Positions 1-10,851 of a stretch of DNA of 64,000 bases are shown piece by piece. The position numbers and the translations under genes are program-made. Source of the DNA: Talpa occidentalis (Eukaryota > Chordata > Mammalia > Eulipotyphla > Talpidae); NCBI RefSeq assembly GCF_014898055.3, contig NW_023605083.1:64969715-65033714 (forward strand), written 5' to 3'. The notes beneath the pieces were generated by a model. The model saw only the letters and a list, made by a program, of their open reading frames with translations, searched no databases and was not told where the DNA came from. Within the stretch, counting starts at the first letter, position 1; each line of letters begins with the position of its first letter.

Positions 1-1285
1 AGAATGATGCTTAACCACTACCTCACACCATACACAAAAATCAACTCAAAATGGATTAAAGAACTACACATAAGACCTGAAACCATAAAATACATAGAAG
101 GAAATATAGGCGAAACACTACGGGATTTGCACCTCAAAGATATCTTTACAGACACATCACCCATAGCAGTGATAGAGAAGGCAAAGATAAACATCTGGGA
201 CTACATCAAATTAAAGAGCTTCTGCACAGCAAAAGAGACAATAACCAAAACAAAGAGAAACCCCACCAACTGGGAGAAAAGTTTTTCACACAACACTAAT
301 GATAAAGGGCTGACCACAATAATCTACAAAGAGCTGATGAGTCTCAACAAAACAAAGAAAATAATCCAGTCAATGAATGGGCAGAAGCGCTAAAAAGAAA
401 CTTCTCCAAAGAGGAAATGCAAATGGTGGACAGGCATATGAAAAAATATTCATATCACTATTAATCAGGGAAATGCAAATCAAAACTACCATGAGATACC
501 ATCTGACACCAGTGAGAATGGCACATGTTAAAAAAACTAGCAACAACAAATGTTGGCGAGGGTGTGGAGAAAAAGGAACTCTCCTGCACTGCTGGTGGGA
601 GTGCAAACTGGTCCAACCACTACGGAGAGCTGTGTGGAGATTTCTGGACCTACTAAACATAGAGCTTCCATATGATCCAGCAATTCCACTCCTAGGTATT
701 GACCCAAATGACACAGAAACAGTAATTCCAAAGGGTACCTGCACCCCTATGTTTACAGCAGCACTGTTTACAATAGCTAAGCTATGGAAACAACCCAAAT
801 GCCAAAAAACATGACTGGATCAAGATATATGGTACATATATACAATGGAATTTCACTCAGCAATCAAAAAAGATAAACACTTGCAGTTTGCAGCAACATG
901 GATGGAGCTAGAAGGGATCATGCTCAGTGAATTAAGTCAGAAAGAAAAAGAAAAATACTGGATGGTCTCACTCATAGCAGGATTTAGAAAACCTAAGAGA
1001 CCAGGAAAAGGACTAATCAAAACAAAGTAAAAATCAAAATCAACAAGTAACTACAAACAAGAGACACACTATGGGGGGCGGGGGGCATAGGGTCACAGAT
1101 AGGAAGGACTAGAGTCAAAATAAGCGGGGCGGGGGGAGCGGGAGAGTACAATTGTATGGGGAATATATCCAAAATGAAAATGCAAACATGGTGCAAAGAT
1201 GAAAATGATGTAAGAATTATATAAAATAAAATATTTTTTAGAAAAAAAATCTTCTAGGGGAGAAAAAAAGAAAAAAAAAAAAACC
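1..1285 (+). mobile_element. LINE-1 3' end (ORF2 C-terminus, 3' UTR, A-rich tail)
   Basis: The translation in pieces at 4-393, 377-814 and 845-1030 matches the C-terminal part of L1 ORF2, broken by frameshifts. It includes the characteristic stretches around [17 protein letters not shown] and [15 protein letters not shown]. After the ORF comes a G-rich 3' UTR tract (about 1071-1140) and an A-rich end (about 1210-1280). It closely resembles the 3' end of the unit 2 L1 at 39750-40987. It is 5'-truncated by the window edge and is a dead fragment. Confidence 0.9.
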
Positions 1286-1294
1286 ATCCCATAA

Positions 1295-1431
1295 ATAATA
1301 ACCAAAACCTGAAGGATTTACAAATGAATTCTTCCAAACATTCTGATGAATTAGTGCCTATCCTTCACAAACTCTTTCAAAAAATTGAGAAGGAAGGGAT
1401 AATACCAAACATGTTCTATGAAGCCAGAAAA
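1295..1431 (+). mobile_element. LINE-1 ORF2 fragment (RT region)
   Basis: A short piece of L1 ORF2 from the region before the reverse transcriptase core (residues like [17 protein letters not shown]). It directly abuts the left edge of tandem unit 1: the L1 sequence stops at about 1431 and the unit sequence starts at TGTTC (1432). The junction is therefore a candidate rearrangement breakpoint. Confidence 0.8.
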
Positions 1432-1550
1432 TGTTCTATTCTGACCCTCAGGGCTCTGCGCTTGCCCTATGACTCATTACTACACAAAAAGACAAGTAGA
1501 GATCACAAGGATTTTAGTAGCTGTGCGTGGGCAAACAAGAACAGAGATCA

Positions 1551-1793
1551 AGGCCTCCCTGGTGGCGCAAGTGGTTAAGATGCAGCACTATGAAAATATG
1601 TGAAGCCTCCGCAGCACGAGTTTGATCCCCTGTCAGGGAGCTACCCTCTTGGTTCAGCAGAGCTCTCCTGTATTTCAGTCAATCTGCCTGTTCTGTTCCC
1701 CACTCTGTCTTTAGTGAATCCTCTCACCCCCCACACCTCTGGTCTGTACCCCAGTTCTTGTATGCATAAATAAATAACTCTTAAAAGAAAGGA
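1551..1793 (+). mobile_element. tRNA-Glu-derived SINE (unit 1)
   Basis: The head GGCCTCCCTGGTGGCGCAAG with GTGGTTAAG (A box) and GTTTGATCCCC (B box region) resembles tRNA-Glu. The body ends in TGCATAAATAAATAACTCTTAAAA. A flanking GAGATCAA-like target duplication lies on both sides (about 1543 and 1796). The same insertion is present in units 2 and 3, so it predates the duplications. Confidence 0.85.
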
Positions 1794-3409
1794 CTGGAGA
1801 TCAAACATATTTCTTTTTCTTTTTTTTAAAGACATAAAAACAAGTTTATTGTCAGATAACAACAGGACAGCTCTCTGGACAGAGAGCGGTCCCAAATATA
1901 TTTCTAATCACACTACATACCCTGAGGGTCACTTTTGGAGGCTTGCAAGTTAGGCCAAAGCTAGAGGCTCTGGACAAAAGAAGTTGAGTCCTGCTCTGGG
2001 TCGGCCCAAGACCCACTCAGGCTCCCCCTTGCATCTCTACCCACGAGCAAATGGAGGCCCACAGACTAGGGCTCAACACCCGGGGCGTAGTCATCAAAAG
2101 CACTTAAATAAAGCCGAGTTGAACATTTTTAGTTCTGGAGATTTATTTAATGAATTCAAGCTTGTTCAAATATTTCGTAAATGGAAAACCCTTCCTAATG
2201 TGAGCAGTCAAGCTCTAGCTGCCAACGTCAAGAGTCAAGACTGTCTACCAATCTGTCTTCATCTACCTCCCTACACATTAGAGTGCTCAAAATGACTAAG
2301 TGGCCAAATGTTCCTCAGCGATCATGTGTAACGCTTGCAAACACTGCCTATGCCTAACTGGGGAGGCCCTCCCCAATCCTGTGTTGTAAGAAAGTGGACT
2401 TTTGGCATGATTGTGAAACAAGGGTTAATATTGCAAGAGTTTGTTTTCTGTTGAGAGAGAAGGATGAGAACATTAGTCTTTCCTCTTACCTCTAAATCTC
2501 CCCAAATCCTCCCTGACCTCTAAAACAGTGTCCACCTCCTGTATCAGTGGTAGGGAATCCACAGAGCCCCAGGACATTGATACAGAGGTTTGTTGTTTCA
2601 GGGGTAAAGTGGACGATGTGACACGTGGTTCTCCAGGGGTCTGAATGGTGTTGGCGGTGAGAAAGCATGTTTAAGGTTTTGGGTCACTTAGCACCAGATC
2701 CAAGTGGCAGAAGTGCTTACGTGTTATTTAATAAACTGTGTGTGGGTGTGTGTGTTGTTGGGGTGAAGGGAGCGATCCCTACTCAAACTCTGGGCTCTGA
2801 GCACAAACCCCACTTGACACAGCACAATGGTGGCGCTGTCACCACGTAACCCTCAGCCTCTCCTTGCATACACAGTGCCTTGCATCTACCTCTACCCCCG
2901 ATCAGGTTGCACCAGGACCACGCAAGGGCTTCCATCTGTCTCTCAAATCCATACTCCTATTTCTACCTTCTCTTATCCTCACTGCAGACATGGAGCCAAG
3001 CAGACGATTCCCCTCCTACCCTCTTAAAACTTCCCCATTTCTCCTCATACACCCAGAGCCCACTGCCACCTCTTCAGCCTGGCACACATGCTCTGCAGGC
3101 TTCAATTCCACCAACTTCTAAGCCTCAATCTGGGTTGCTCCAGTCACCTCAGACACCATCACACACTCCAGCTACAGACCTTCCAAGTCCTTCAGTACCT
3201 CTCGCTCATTTGCAATCTTTCCTCTAAAAAGGTCCTGATCATTTCTTCAAGTATCAAGTTAGAGCAACAGAAATCCAAAAAACTATTGGAGCTTGCAAAA
3301 ATAATGAAAAAAATAAGAGAAATTCTAGTGTTGACAAGGATGTGTAGAAAGAGACTATTTGAACACCGGCAAATTTGTGCAACCTCAAAAATCATTATTA
3401 TTGATTTGT
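1794..3409. other. Non-coding 5' flank of ORM copy 1
   Basis: The open frames here are short and not conserved in frame between units. The sequence is unique apart from being repeated at about 24660-26309 and 51796-53439. I see no exon, RNA gene or recognisable recent repeat in it. Confidence 0.6.
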
Positions 3410-3890
3410 CAAGTTTTGTTTTGTATGTTTTGGAAAGAGATTTTTTTAAATCAAATTCATTGAGGCATAAAATAAAATGTGCACATCTGAAGTTTACAGT
3501 TCATCGAATCTTCACCAATGGACATACAGGTGTGAATGCCATCACAAAGAAAATATAGAACATTGCCGTCTACTGCAGAAAGTTCCTTTGTGCCTTTGGC
3601 AATCAAATTGCTCTCCTCGCCCTAGGCAACCTCTGACATGATTTCTACATTATGGATGAATTTGGACAATTCTATCACTTCATGTAAATGGAATCATATA
3701 GTATGAGCAGACTGACTTCTGCTCAGCGTGTTTTTAAGATTTATTCATGTTGTTACCTGCATCTCTGTCATTCATTCCGTATCATTGCTCAGTAATATTC
3801 CATTGAATGAAATAACACCACATGCTTTCCCCTTTTCTTACTGGTGGATGGATATTTGAATGGTTTCTAGGTTTCTGCTATTTTGAGAAT
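3410..3890 (-). mobile_element. Ancient L1 (L1M-like) remnant
   Basis: The sequence ATTGAGGCATAAAATAAAATG, followed by AGTTTACAGTTCATCGAATC and later GTAATATTCCATTGAATG, resembles the 3' region of old mammalian L1M elements in reverse orientation. It is heavily diverged and shared by all three units. Confidence 0.55.
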
Positions 3891-4289
3891 CGCTCAAGTC
3901 TTACGTTAGACATATACTTTTCTTTTTCTTCACAATTTTCGCAAGCAATGTGGTCACTCTCTGGCATGAGACTTCAATGGGGGCTATCACAGTATAAAAC
4001 GCTAGAGACAACTGTAGCTCAATAAAGCTGTAAAAGTAAAATAAAAAGCTATAGAGGACAGAATTAAGTAGAGTAGAATTTTGGACGTGAATGAGAGGCT
4101 ACAAATCCATTAAAATGATAACTAGCAACTAGGCTGAACCGTGAGAAATTATTCAAAACATGATGCAATAAATAAGACTACACTATGGTCGGCATGCCAT
4201 GAAAATGTGTTCTGAAAGCATTTATTTGGATGCATAAAGATTTGACCCTCCCCCTGTGGTGTAGAAATACAAATGGGCAGTGGAATTAT

Positions 4290-4365
4290 TGATTCCAAGT
4301 AGTTACTGAATACCCACCATGTGCCGGACACTGTTCCAGGATTGGGAACACATTGGGAAGAAGAC
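4290..4365 (+). repeat. MIR-like fragment
   Basis: GTAGTTACTGAATACCCACC followed by ATGTGCCGGACACTGTTCCA matches the MIR core pattern. It is repeated at about 27176 and 54300. Confidence 0.5.
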
Positions 4366-4724
4366 AGACAAGCTCCCCACTCACATGCTGGGGGTGGCGA
4401 TGCAAGGTTTTAATGTCCTGTTTAGATGTAGGGAGATGGTTCCAGTGATACATTTACTAGACATAGACGTTCAACTGAGATGCTCTCCTCTTTCGGAAAT
4501 GTCCCTGCCTGCAGGGTAGCTGAGACCCCGATGAACTATGGCTCTTCCACGGTTGTTGCACACTAAGTTGGAGTAGAATCCATATTTGCCCTCACCGTCC
4601 AACTCTCCCCTAGCCCACACCCCACATGATACCGCACTAGCCTGGGAACTAAGGTGACTTCAACTTTCGATTGGTGGCTCTATCTGCTCAGATGTTGGTA
4701 CATTGGAACAGGAAGTGGATGAAA

Positions 4725-5034
4725 ACCTGCACAATTGCCTCACATCCCCTGGTTGAATTCCAGACATGTCAATTGATACCCTTCAGTCCACGCCCACCTT
4801 GGCTCTGAATAGCCAGACCTTTGTGCCCAGACACCCCTCCAGGTCAGGGGTCCAAATTACACTTGGACTGTGGATTTTGAGGGAAGGAGAAAAGATTTTG
4901 TACAAGGTATTTTCCAAACTCTCACTGGCACGTGTCCCAGTCAGGACCCTAGATTCCGCCCACAGCTTCGTAAAAGAGTCCCTGCACCCTCCAGCCGCCA
5001 GTGCTGCCTAGCTGCAGGTGCCTCTGATATCAGC
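4725..5034 (+). promoter_or_regulatory. ORM copy 1 proximal promoter and 5' UTR
   Basis: This block is strongly conserved with the other two copies. A TATA-like TAAAAGA lies at 4971-4977, 64 bp before the ATG, so transcription would start near the GCCAGTGCTGCC stretch. GCACAATTGCCT (4729-4740) resembles a C/EBP half-site pair. C/EBP and glucocorticoid control of ORM in the acute phase is established, but assigning this site is my inference. It now drives a pseudogene. Confidence 0.45.
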
Positions 5035-6689
5035 ATGGCGCTGCCCTGGGCCCTCGCCGTCCTGAGCCTCCTTCCTCTGCTGAGTGCCCAGAGCCAGAAT
5101 GTGCCAACTTCACGGCGAAGCCCATCACCAATGTCACTTTGGACTGGGTGAGTGCCTGCGCACCATTTGGTGACGGTCCGTGCCCTCTCCTGGGTCCTGG
5201 GGTGCAGTTCTGATCCACCAGGTAGAAGTTAGAGGCAATTCATGACCCCCAAAATCAGTAGCCCCACTGCAATTTCTTAGGGAACACGGAGCTAAGCACA
5301 GAGGGGTCACCCGGGCTGAGTGGGTCGTGTTGCATGGAGCGAGCTCTTGCATAGTCCCTCCTCACCTGGAGCCCAGTCTTCCTGTTTGCAAATGGAGGGA
5401 GATCAGCCCAAGACTCGCCGCAGCTGAGCATCAAGGACTCAGCTCCAGCCTCCATCACCCCTAACTTCTCCCCAGCTCTCTGGCAAGTGGTTCTATGTTT
5501 CCGGGATCTTCCGACACCTTGGCAACAATCAATCGGCTAGAAGTGTCCACTCGGCCTTCGTCTACTTTGCCCCCAACCAGACGGAGGACAAGATATATTT
5601 CAGAGTGTACTGGACTGTGTAAGACTCCCATACTCCCCAGCTTCCAGTCCCTGTTGCTGGATTGAGTGGATCCTCCCTCTTCCTGGTCTCGGCCTCCACA
5701 TCCATGGCAGGGGAAGGGATGACTGTAATGGCCACCCGACTCTTGCCCGAATGTCTGCTGGGCGATGGCCCTCTTCTCCCAGACTGTCTTACTGCTTTTC
5801 TCCCCGGCTGTCTGGTCTAGTGGGGACCACTGCATTTACAACAGTACTCACTTGTTGGTCCACCGGAAGAATGGGACAATGGTCACCAAAGGTAAGGGTC
5901 AGGGGGAGGGTAGAGGTGGTTAGGAGGGAGGGTGGACCAGTCTAAAGGAGGGGAGTAGAGACACAGGGCTTTGGGCACAGAGTACACAGGACAGACGCCC
6001 ATGCTGCACACACCTGTCAGTAATAACTGCACGTTTTGAACTCTTGCTGTGGGCCAGGCGCTGCTGAAATGCTTCACAGCTATGAACCCACTGAATTCTC
6101 ACCTCTAGCCCTAGGAGAACATTACAATGATCCGACGAGGAATTGGGGAAACAGAGACCTCAAGTGGTTTCCGCTGCGCCACACACCTGCAATTAGGGCC
6201 AGAACTCAAATCCAGGGCTGACTCCAGACCTGCCTGTCTCTCAACTGCTTTCCCCTTTGGGAGCTAAGGGTGGTGACTTCGCCCAGCCCCACTATCACCA
6301 CCAGAGGGCACCCAGTGGGAGCACAGGAATGCTGACTCCACTGGCAGGCCTCAGGCTCCTGCTGGGCCTCACCTCCTCTGTAGATGGCAGAGGGCCCTGA
6401 CAACTGGTCTCCGGGAGGATCCATACTACTCAAAATGGTCGGGACAGGCCTGGCATGCTGGGCCATGTTGTCCTGGCCTTCAACGATGGGGGTCTGTGTC
6501 TCCCTGGACACCCCCAGTGTCCTTGCCTGTGATACATGAATCACCCTGGCCCTCATCTCACCAAGAGGTTTTTTCCTCCTGAAAATGACTCGGAATTTCA
6601 TGCCCACCTGCTGCTCAGCAAGAACCCCAGGACCTTCATGTTATCCTTCTTTCCAGAGGACAAGCAGAAAATGGGAATTGCCATCTATT
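5035..6689 (+). pseudogene. ORM1: Alpha-1-acid glycoprotein (orosomucoid) pseudogene, copy 1
   Basis: Exons 1-4 are recognisable at 5035-5147, 5476-5618, 5821-5891 and 6582-6689. Exon 1 begins with the signal peptide MALPWALAVLSLLPLL. Exon 2 keeps the lipocalin GKW motif. Lesions: (1) exon 1 is 113 bases, not 114, because one C is missing at about 5093-5095, just after the signal peptide; the frame then runs to a stop at the exon 1 donor. (2) The exon 4 acceptor AG is TG at 6580-6581. (3) Exons 5 and 6 are absent: intron 4 is joined near 6806 to sequence that lies downstream of exon 6 in the other copies. Exons 2 and 3 remain open, with good splice sites, which suggests fairly recent decay. 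The symbol marks the family; orthology to a particular human ORM gene is not claimed. Confidence 0.93.
6036..6225 (+). repeat. MIR SINE in ORM intron 3 (copy 1)
   Basis: TGGGCCAGGCGCTGCTGAAA, ACTGAATTCTCACC and GAGGAATTGGGGAAACAGAG follow the MIR consensus order. It is shared at about 28927-29107 and 56028-56213, so it is ancestral. Confidence 0.75.
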
Positions 6690-6799
6690 GTACGTACCCC
6701 GAGATCTCATCGCACCCTGGCCTTGCTCCATTGACCATCCCCTCCTGGGGTTTGGTCCCCAGACCCCAACCCTCCCTGGTACCCTGTCCGCAGGATCCC

Positions 6800-6905
6800 A
6801 GCAGCCTCTTGTAACGCCCAGCACATGGGTGGGCTGGAAGATACACTTGTGCTGTGGGAGCCCAGCTGGACAAGGTTCCTTCTGCGGTGGGGAAATCTTC
6901 ATGGA
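6800..6905. other. Double deletion scar downstream of ORM copy 1 exon 4
   Basis: Intron 4 sequence ends near 6806 and continues as TTGTAACGCCCAGCACATGG, which lies at about 31157 in unit 2, past the stop codon. About 90 bases later (near 6899) it jumps again to GGAGGTTTGGGAAGAG, at about 33182 in unit 2. Two deletions of about 1.4 kb and 1.9 kb (unit 2 coordinates) removed exons 5 and 6 and most of the 3' flank. Confidence 0.85.
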
Positions 6906-7057
6906 GGTTTGGGAAGAGAAACAAAGAAAAAGGAGTTGGGGAGAAAAAACATCATGGAAGCTTAGGAAGGGAACAGAAAAAAAAGTTAGGGAGAAAAAAC
7001 TTCCTGGAGGTTTAGGAAGACAAACCTGGAACAAGAAGATGGGCTGCCAGGCTTCCT

Positions 7058-7130
7058 TGGTGAATCCTCTCACCCCCACACCTCTGGCCTGTACCCCAGT
7101 TCTTGTATGCATAAATCTTTAAAAAAAACT
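7058..7130 (+). mobile_element. SINE 3'-tail fragment
   Basis: GTGAATCCTCTCACCCCCAC through TTGTATGCATAAATC and an A-run match the 3' part of the tRNA-Glu SINE; the head is missing. Same fragment at about 33337-33407 and 60413-60484. Confidence 0.7.
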
Positions 7131-7479
7131 AGACGGTTGAGATGCCATGTGGAGTTCTGGAAGACATTCCTGTCAATAAGACCCACACACAGAGGACTAA
7201 GGTGCGGGCTGTGGGGAGCACATGGGGTCTAGTGCCTGGTAAAGGCAACTGTTTGCTGGAAAAGGAGACCTAGGGAGTCCAGGTTTGCAGTTCTGCAAAC
7301 ACCCACTTGCTGTTTCTCTTGTCTCTGGCCTCAACACAAAGGGGCTCAGGCAGTTCCTCAGTGCATAGGGTTACAGTTCTGAGATAGGCAGGAGAGGATA
7401 ATGGGGAAAAAAGCCAGCAGAGGGGGGCAATCTGGGTCTGGCAATCTGGGTCTGCTCCCCCAGGAGAGGGCTTGGCTCC

Positions 7480-7906
7480 TGTAGGGCAGGAATGGACACA
7501 ATGCAAGTTTTCTGATCCCATGCAGACCGGGTAAAGGAGGAGTCAGAGTCCTCAGTGGTTTTTGCAGGTGTTTTATTGGGATTTACCCGGTACACAGCAG
7601 GCAGGGGTCTGAGGGGCCGGGAGAGTGGCAGGCCTCCCAGCCCCCAGCAAGTCTTCACTCTATCTGGGCTCTGTGGTGATCTCTGCTTCTGCTTCTTAGC
7701 TTCTCTCTCGGCTTCTGCTTCTGCTATTGGCGTCCCTGTGATGCCGCCCTTAGAAGCCCAGTCTCAGCCCAGGTGAATCCCATCTACCTATGCCCACACC
7801 CTACTCCAGGTGCCCGCCATCAGGCATGCATTCAGGACCGCCAGGATCCATCATCTATCCTGATGGCGGGAGGGCAGAAAAGCCTGACATTTTTCCTTAC
7901 CCTACA
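7480..7906 (-). repeat. 3' LTR of the two-LTR element
   Basis: 427 bases. On the + strand it starts TGTAGGGCAGG and ends TTACCCTACA, so it has TG...CA-type ends. It is very similar to 9103-9515, with small indels in the middle. Confidence 0.75.
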
Positions 7907-9102
7907 GTCCACCCTCTCAGGATTTTCTGCCGTATTGTCTACATATATACAATTTTCTTAGCAAACATAAACAATGTACCCATGGCCCACAAAAGCAAAT
8001 ACATCACAATATAACAAAATACAACAGAACACAATTAAGTCCAGGCAGGGCCCCAACCTAGTGGCAAAAGACAATTATTGGTACCAGCAGATGAGCCACC
8101 AAATCTGCTGCCAGAGGCACTGCTCATACAAGGGAGGGGAACCACTCACGGCATCTACTATAACACACCAGGAGCCGTCAGGCTTCCTGGCCTTCTCTGG
8201 CTGTAGTCTCGGCTACAAGCCACACACAGCATCCACCCCCAGGATGCACTCACTCTGGGATTGGCGATTCTATTCTGTTGGGGGTAATCGCCAACCCTCA
8301 GGGTTTCTGTCTGCAGTCACTCCAACATTCGGCCTTCATAGCCACCAATACAACACGCAGATCCCTGCACTCAGGCCAACCCACTGCACAAGCACATGGG
8401 TCGGGGATCCTTGTATACAAATTCTGCATTCGGGTTGGGCTCCACCCCAAGCCACATTCCCCACCCGTCCCCCAAGGACAGGTTCCTCAGCTCCTCACCC
8501 TCACTGGACAACAAGCAGGGCCTCACCCACAGGTGATTTTACGAGACTCACTGGCCTTCCTCAGCTTATTTAGTGCTTAGCAGCCACTCAGGGCTTCTCA
8601 ACTTAGCATCAGCACCAGCTTTTGCCTTCTCAGTAGGCTTTTCTCCTCTGCCTGGCTGCTGGGAATACACAGGGTGCTTTTGGCCATCAAGGCCCACTGG
8701 CCACCCCCAGATTCCCATCTCCCGGGGTTTACAAACAAAACTGTTCCACGCCCAGGGTCCCAAAACATATCAACCTGCAAGGTCCTCCGCCTTTTGGCGG
8801 GATTGTCAGTCCAACTCCATTAGTCCAAGTTCATTAGGCCTTTCCGTCAGCACTGGCGAGCTCCGAATCACGGTCCTCTCTTCCCCGACGATTCTTGCTG
8901 CTTTGGGGGTCGTTGGCTGGTCCTCTCGGGCATCTCCTTCATGCCAGGTCTTGTCCTGTAGCTCCTGGACCTTGTCCCTCTTCTGTGCCGCCATGATGCC
9001 TCCAGCATTGTCACAGGCAAAGTCTGTTACTCCTTAGTCCCTCCAGGTCTTCGGAGGGCTCCATACCCGTCTGCATGGATCATCTTGCCGATTTACGCCA
9101 AT

Positions 9103-9515
9103 TATAAGGCGGGAATGGACACAGTGCAGGTTTTCTGATCCCATGCAGACCGGGTAAAGTAGGAGTCAGAGTTCTCAGTGGTTTTTGCAGGTGTTTTATT
9201 GGGATTTACCCAGTACACAGCAGGCAGAGGTGCTGGGGGTCCTGGAGGCTGGCAGGCCTCCCAGCCCCCAGCAAGTCTTCACTCTATCTGGGCTCTCCGG
9301 TGATCTTGGCTTCTCTTAGGCTTCTGCTGCTGCTACTGGCGTCCCTGTGACGCCGCCCTTAGAAGCCCAGTCTCAGCCCAGGTGAATCCCATCTACCTAT
9401 GCCCACACCCTACTCCAGGTGCCCGCCATCAGGCATGCATTCAGGACCGCCAGGATCCATCATCTCTCCTGATGGCGGGAGGGCAGAAAAGCCTGACATT
9501 TTTCCTTACCCTACA
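9103..9515 (-). repeat. 5' LTR of the two-LTR element
   Basis: 413 bases, pairing with 7480-7906. The outer end at 9515 is joined directly to GGGACTTATAATGCC, the interior of another LTR family (see 9516-10316). No clear target duplication with the other outer edge is visible, so one flank has probably been deleted. Confidence 0.7.
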
Positions 9516-10316
9516 GGGACTTATAATGCCAAACTACAGACACACACAAAAGGTTGATAAAAGGTTTATTTACAAGGGAAGGAGAAATGGGGAAATGAGT
9601 AACTCAGGGAGAAAAAGAGGGAGATAAGTTTGTAAACGCGTCCGACCCGTTCCACTGACCTGGAATCCCAAAGACCACAGAGCTGGGGAAAAGCTAGCAC
9701 GCCCGGGCCGGGGCAACCCCTGGCCACATGGCCAGTTAAAAACTCTAACTGAGAACCTAGTTGCTTCACTCCGCCCTCAGGTCCTCGCAGCTCTCCTGCA
9801 GGGTAAGGAAAAATGTCAGGCTTTTCTGCCCTCCCGCCATCAGGATAGATGATGGATCCTGGCGGTCCTGAATGCATGCCTGATGGCGGGCACCTGGTGT
9901 ACGGTGTGGGCATAGGTAGATGGGATTCACCTGGGTGAAGACTGTGCTTTTTTTTTAAGGGTGGCGTCACGGGGATGCCAGCAGAAGCCAAGAGAGCAGC
10001 AGAGAACGCAAGAGCCCAGATAGAGTGAAGGCTTGCTGGGGGCTGGGAGGCCTGCCAACCTCCCGGCCCCCCAGCTCCCTTGCCTGCTGTGTACTGGGTA
10101 AACCCTAATAAAAGCGCACAAAAGCCACTGAGGGCTCTGACTCCTCCTTTACCCGGTCTGCATGGGACCATAGAAAACCTGCACAGTGGTCTGTCCTGCC
10201 CTTTACACCTCCATTCTGTGATCATGGGATGTGTAGTTCGCAGTGTCTTGATGGAGCGTGGGTGGAGTCCACAAAGCCTGTACGGAGTTTGCTCAGGGCA
10301 CCCTTTCCCCCTAACA
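9516..10316 (+). mobile_element. LTR family B, truncated and interrupted (unit 1)
   Basis: The segments 9516-9796 and 10208-10316 match the LTR seen intact at 34648-35098, 20528-21003 and 22624-23092 (AAAAGGTTTATTTACAAGGG; end CCCCCTAACA). Its 5' part is lost, and a second LTR (9797-10207) is inserted near its 3' part. Confidence 0.75.
9797..10207 (+). mobile_element. Solo LTR inserted in LTR family B
   Basis: A 411-base LTR in the orientation opposite to the element at 7480-9515. It has TGCAGGGTAAGG at the start, CCTAATAAAAGC as poly(A) signal and CCCTTTACA at the end. Flanks TCTCC and CCTCC are a probable 5-bp target duplication with one change. The site is empty in unit 2 (about 34990) and unit 3 (about 61722). 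Confidence 0.8.
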
Positions 10317-10851
10317 ACAACGGCCTACAGACCAGCAGTCTCCAGGAGAACGTTCCCACCGCAGAGACGCGAACCCTGGAGTGGCTGGTCATAGGCAGGG
10401 GTTCGCTTTGTGCCAGAGACCCTGGCCTCTCCCTTCTTTCTGGCCTCCTGAGGAGGCTCCCAGACCAGGAAAACTTGCTTTAAAAAAAAAAAATCTGTCC
10501 ATCTGGACAGAAAATACACATTATTAGCAGGAGGTGGGCTGTGCAGGACGACTAGAAAAGCCTCCCAGACACTGTGTCAGGAATAAAGGCGCCTCCGTCC
10601 AGGCACCCCCTCCAGGCACTGGCCCCTGGGAAGTTACTTCCCTTGATAACTAGATGTCCCTCCATTAGGAGAATCGAAACGAGGCAGGACACCCTCTTCC
10701 TATGAGGGGTCCGTGGGGCTTTCAGGAGAGGCTGCAGCCAGCACCCGGGCTGGGGAACAGCAGTGGGGGCTGCCCTCCTGCTAGCCTGCCCGCCTGCCTG
10801 GCACCTGGGCTTCTGGCCGTCATTAGAGGCTGCCCACTCTGAGTCTATGGA
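10317..10851. other. Non-coding 3' flank between ORM and AKNA-like exon, unit 1
   Basis: Conserved among units (compare about 35099-35628 and 61828-62358) with no shared coding frame. It probably represents the 3' UTR side or downstream flank of the AKNA-like fragment; I see nothing more specific. Confidence 0.5.

Larger units (their letters stand above)
7480..9515 (-). mobile_element. Non-autonomous LTR retroelement with two LTRs
   Basis: Two similar LTRs (7480-7906 and 9103-9515) flank about 1.2 kb of interior. On the minus strand the LTRs begin TGTAGGG and contain CAATAAAAC as a polyadenylation signal, so the element points left. The interior (7907-9102) has only short frames, such as a 62-residue frame at 8806-8994. 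I see no gag, protease, polymerase or env domain. It looks like an internally deleted or non-autonomous endogenous retroelement. It is absent as a two-LTR form from units 2 and 3, which have related solo LTRs at 33941 and 61020. Confidence 0.75.

Noticed and set aside
3088..3558. 156-residue + strand frame upstream of ORM copy 1
   Set aside because: The corresponding frames in units 2 and 3 are interrupted at different points, and its 3' half lies in the L1M-like relic.
6688..7122. 144-residue + strand frame downstream of copy 1 exon 4
   Set aside because: It spans intron 4, two deletion junctions and a SINE tail, so it is a chance frame and not a replacement C-terminus.
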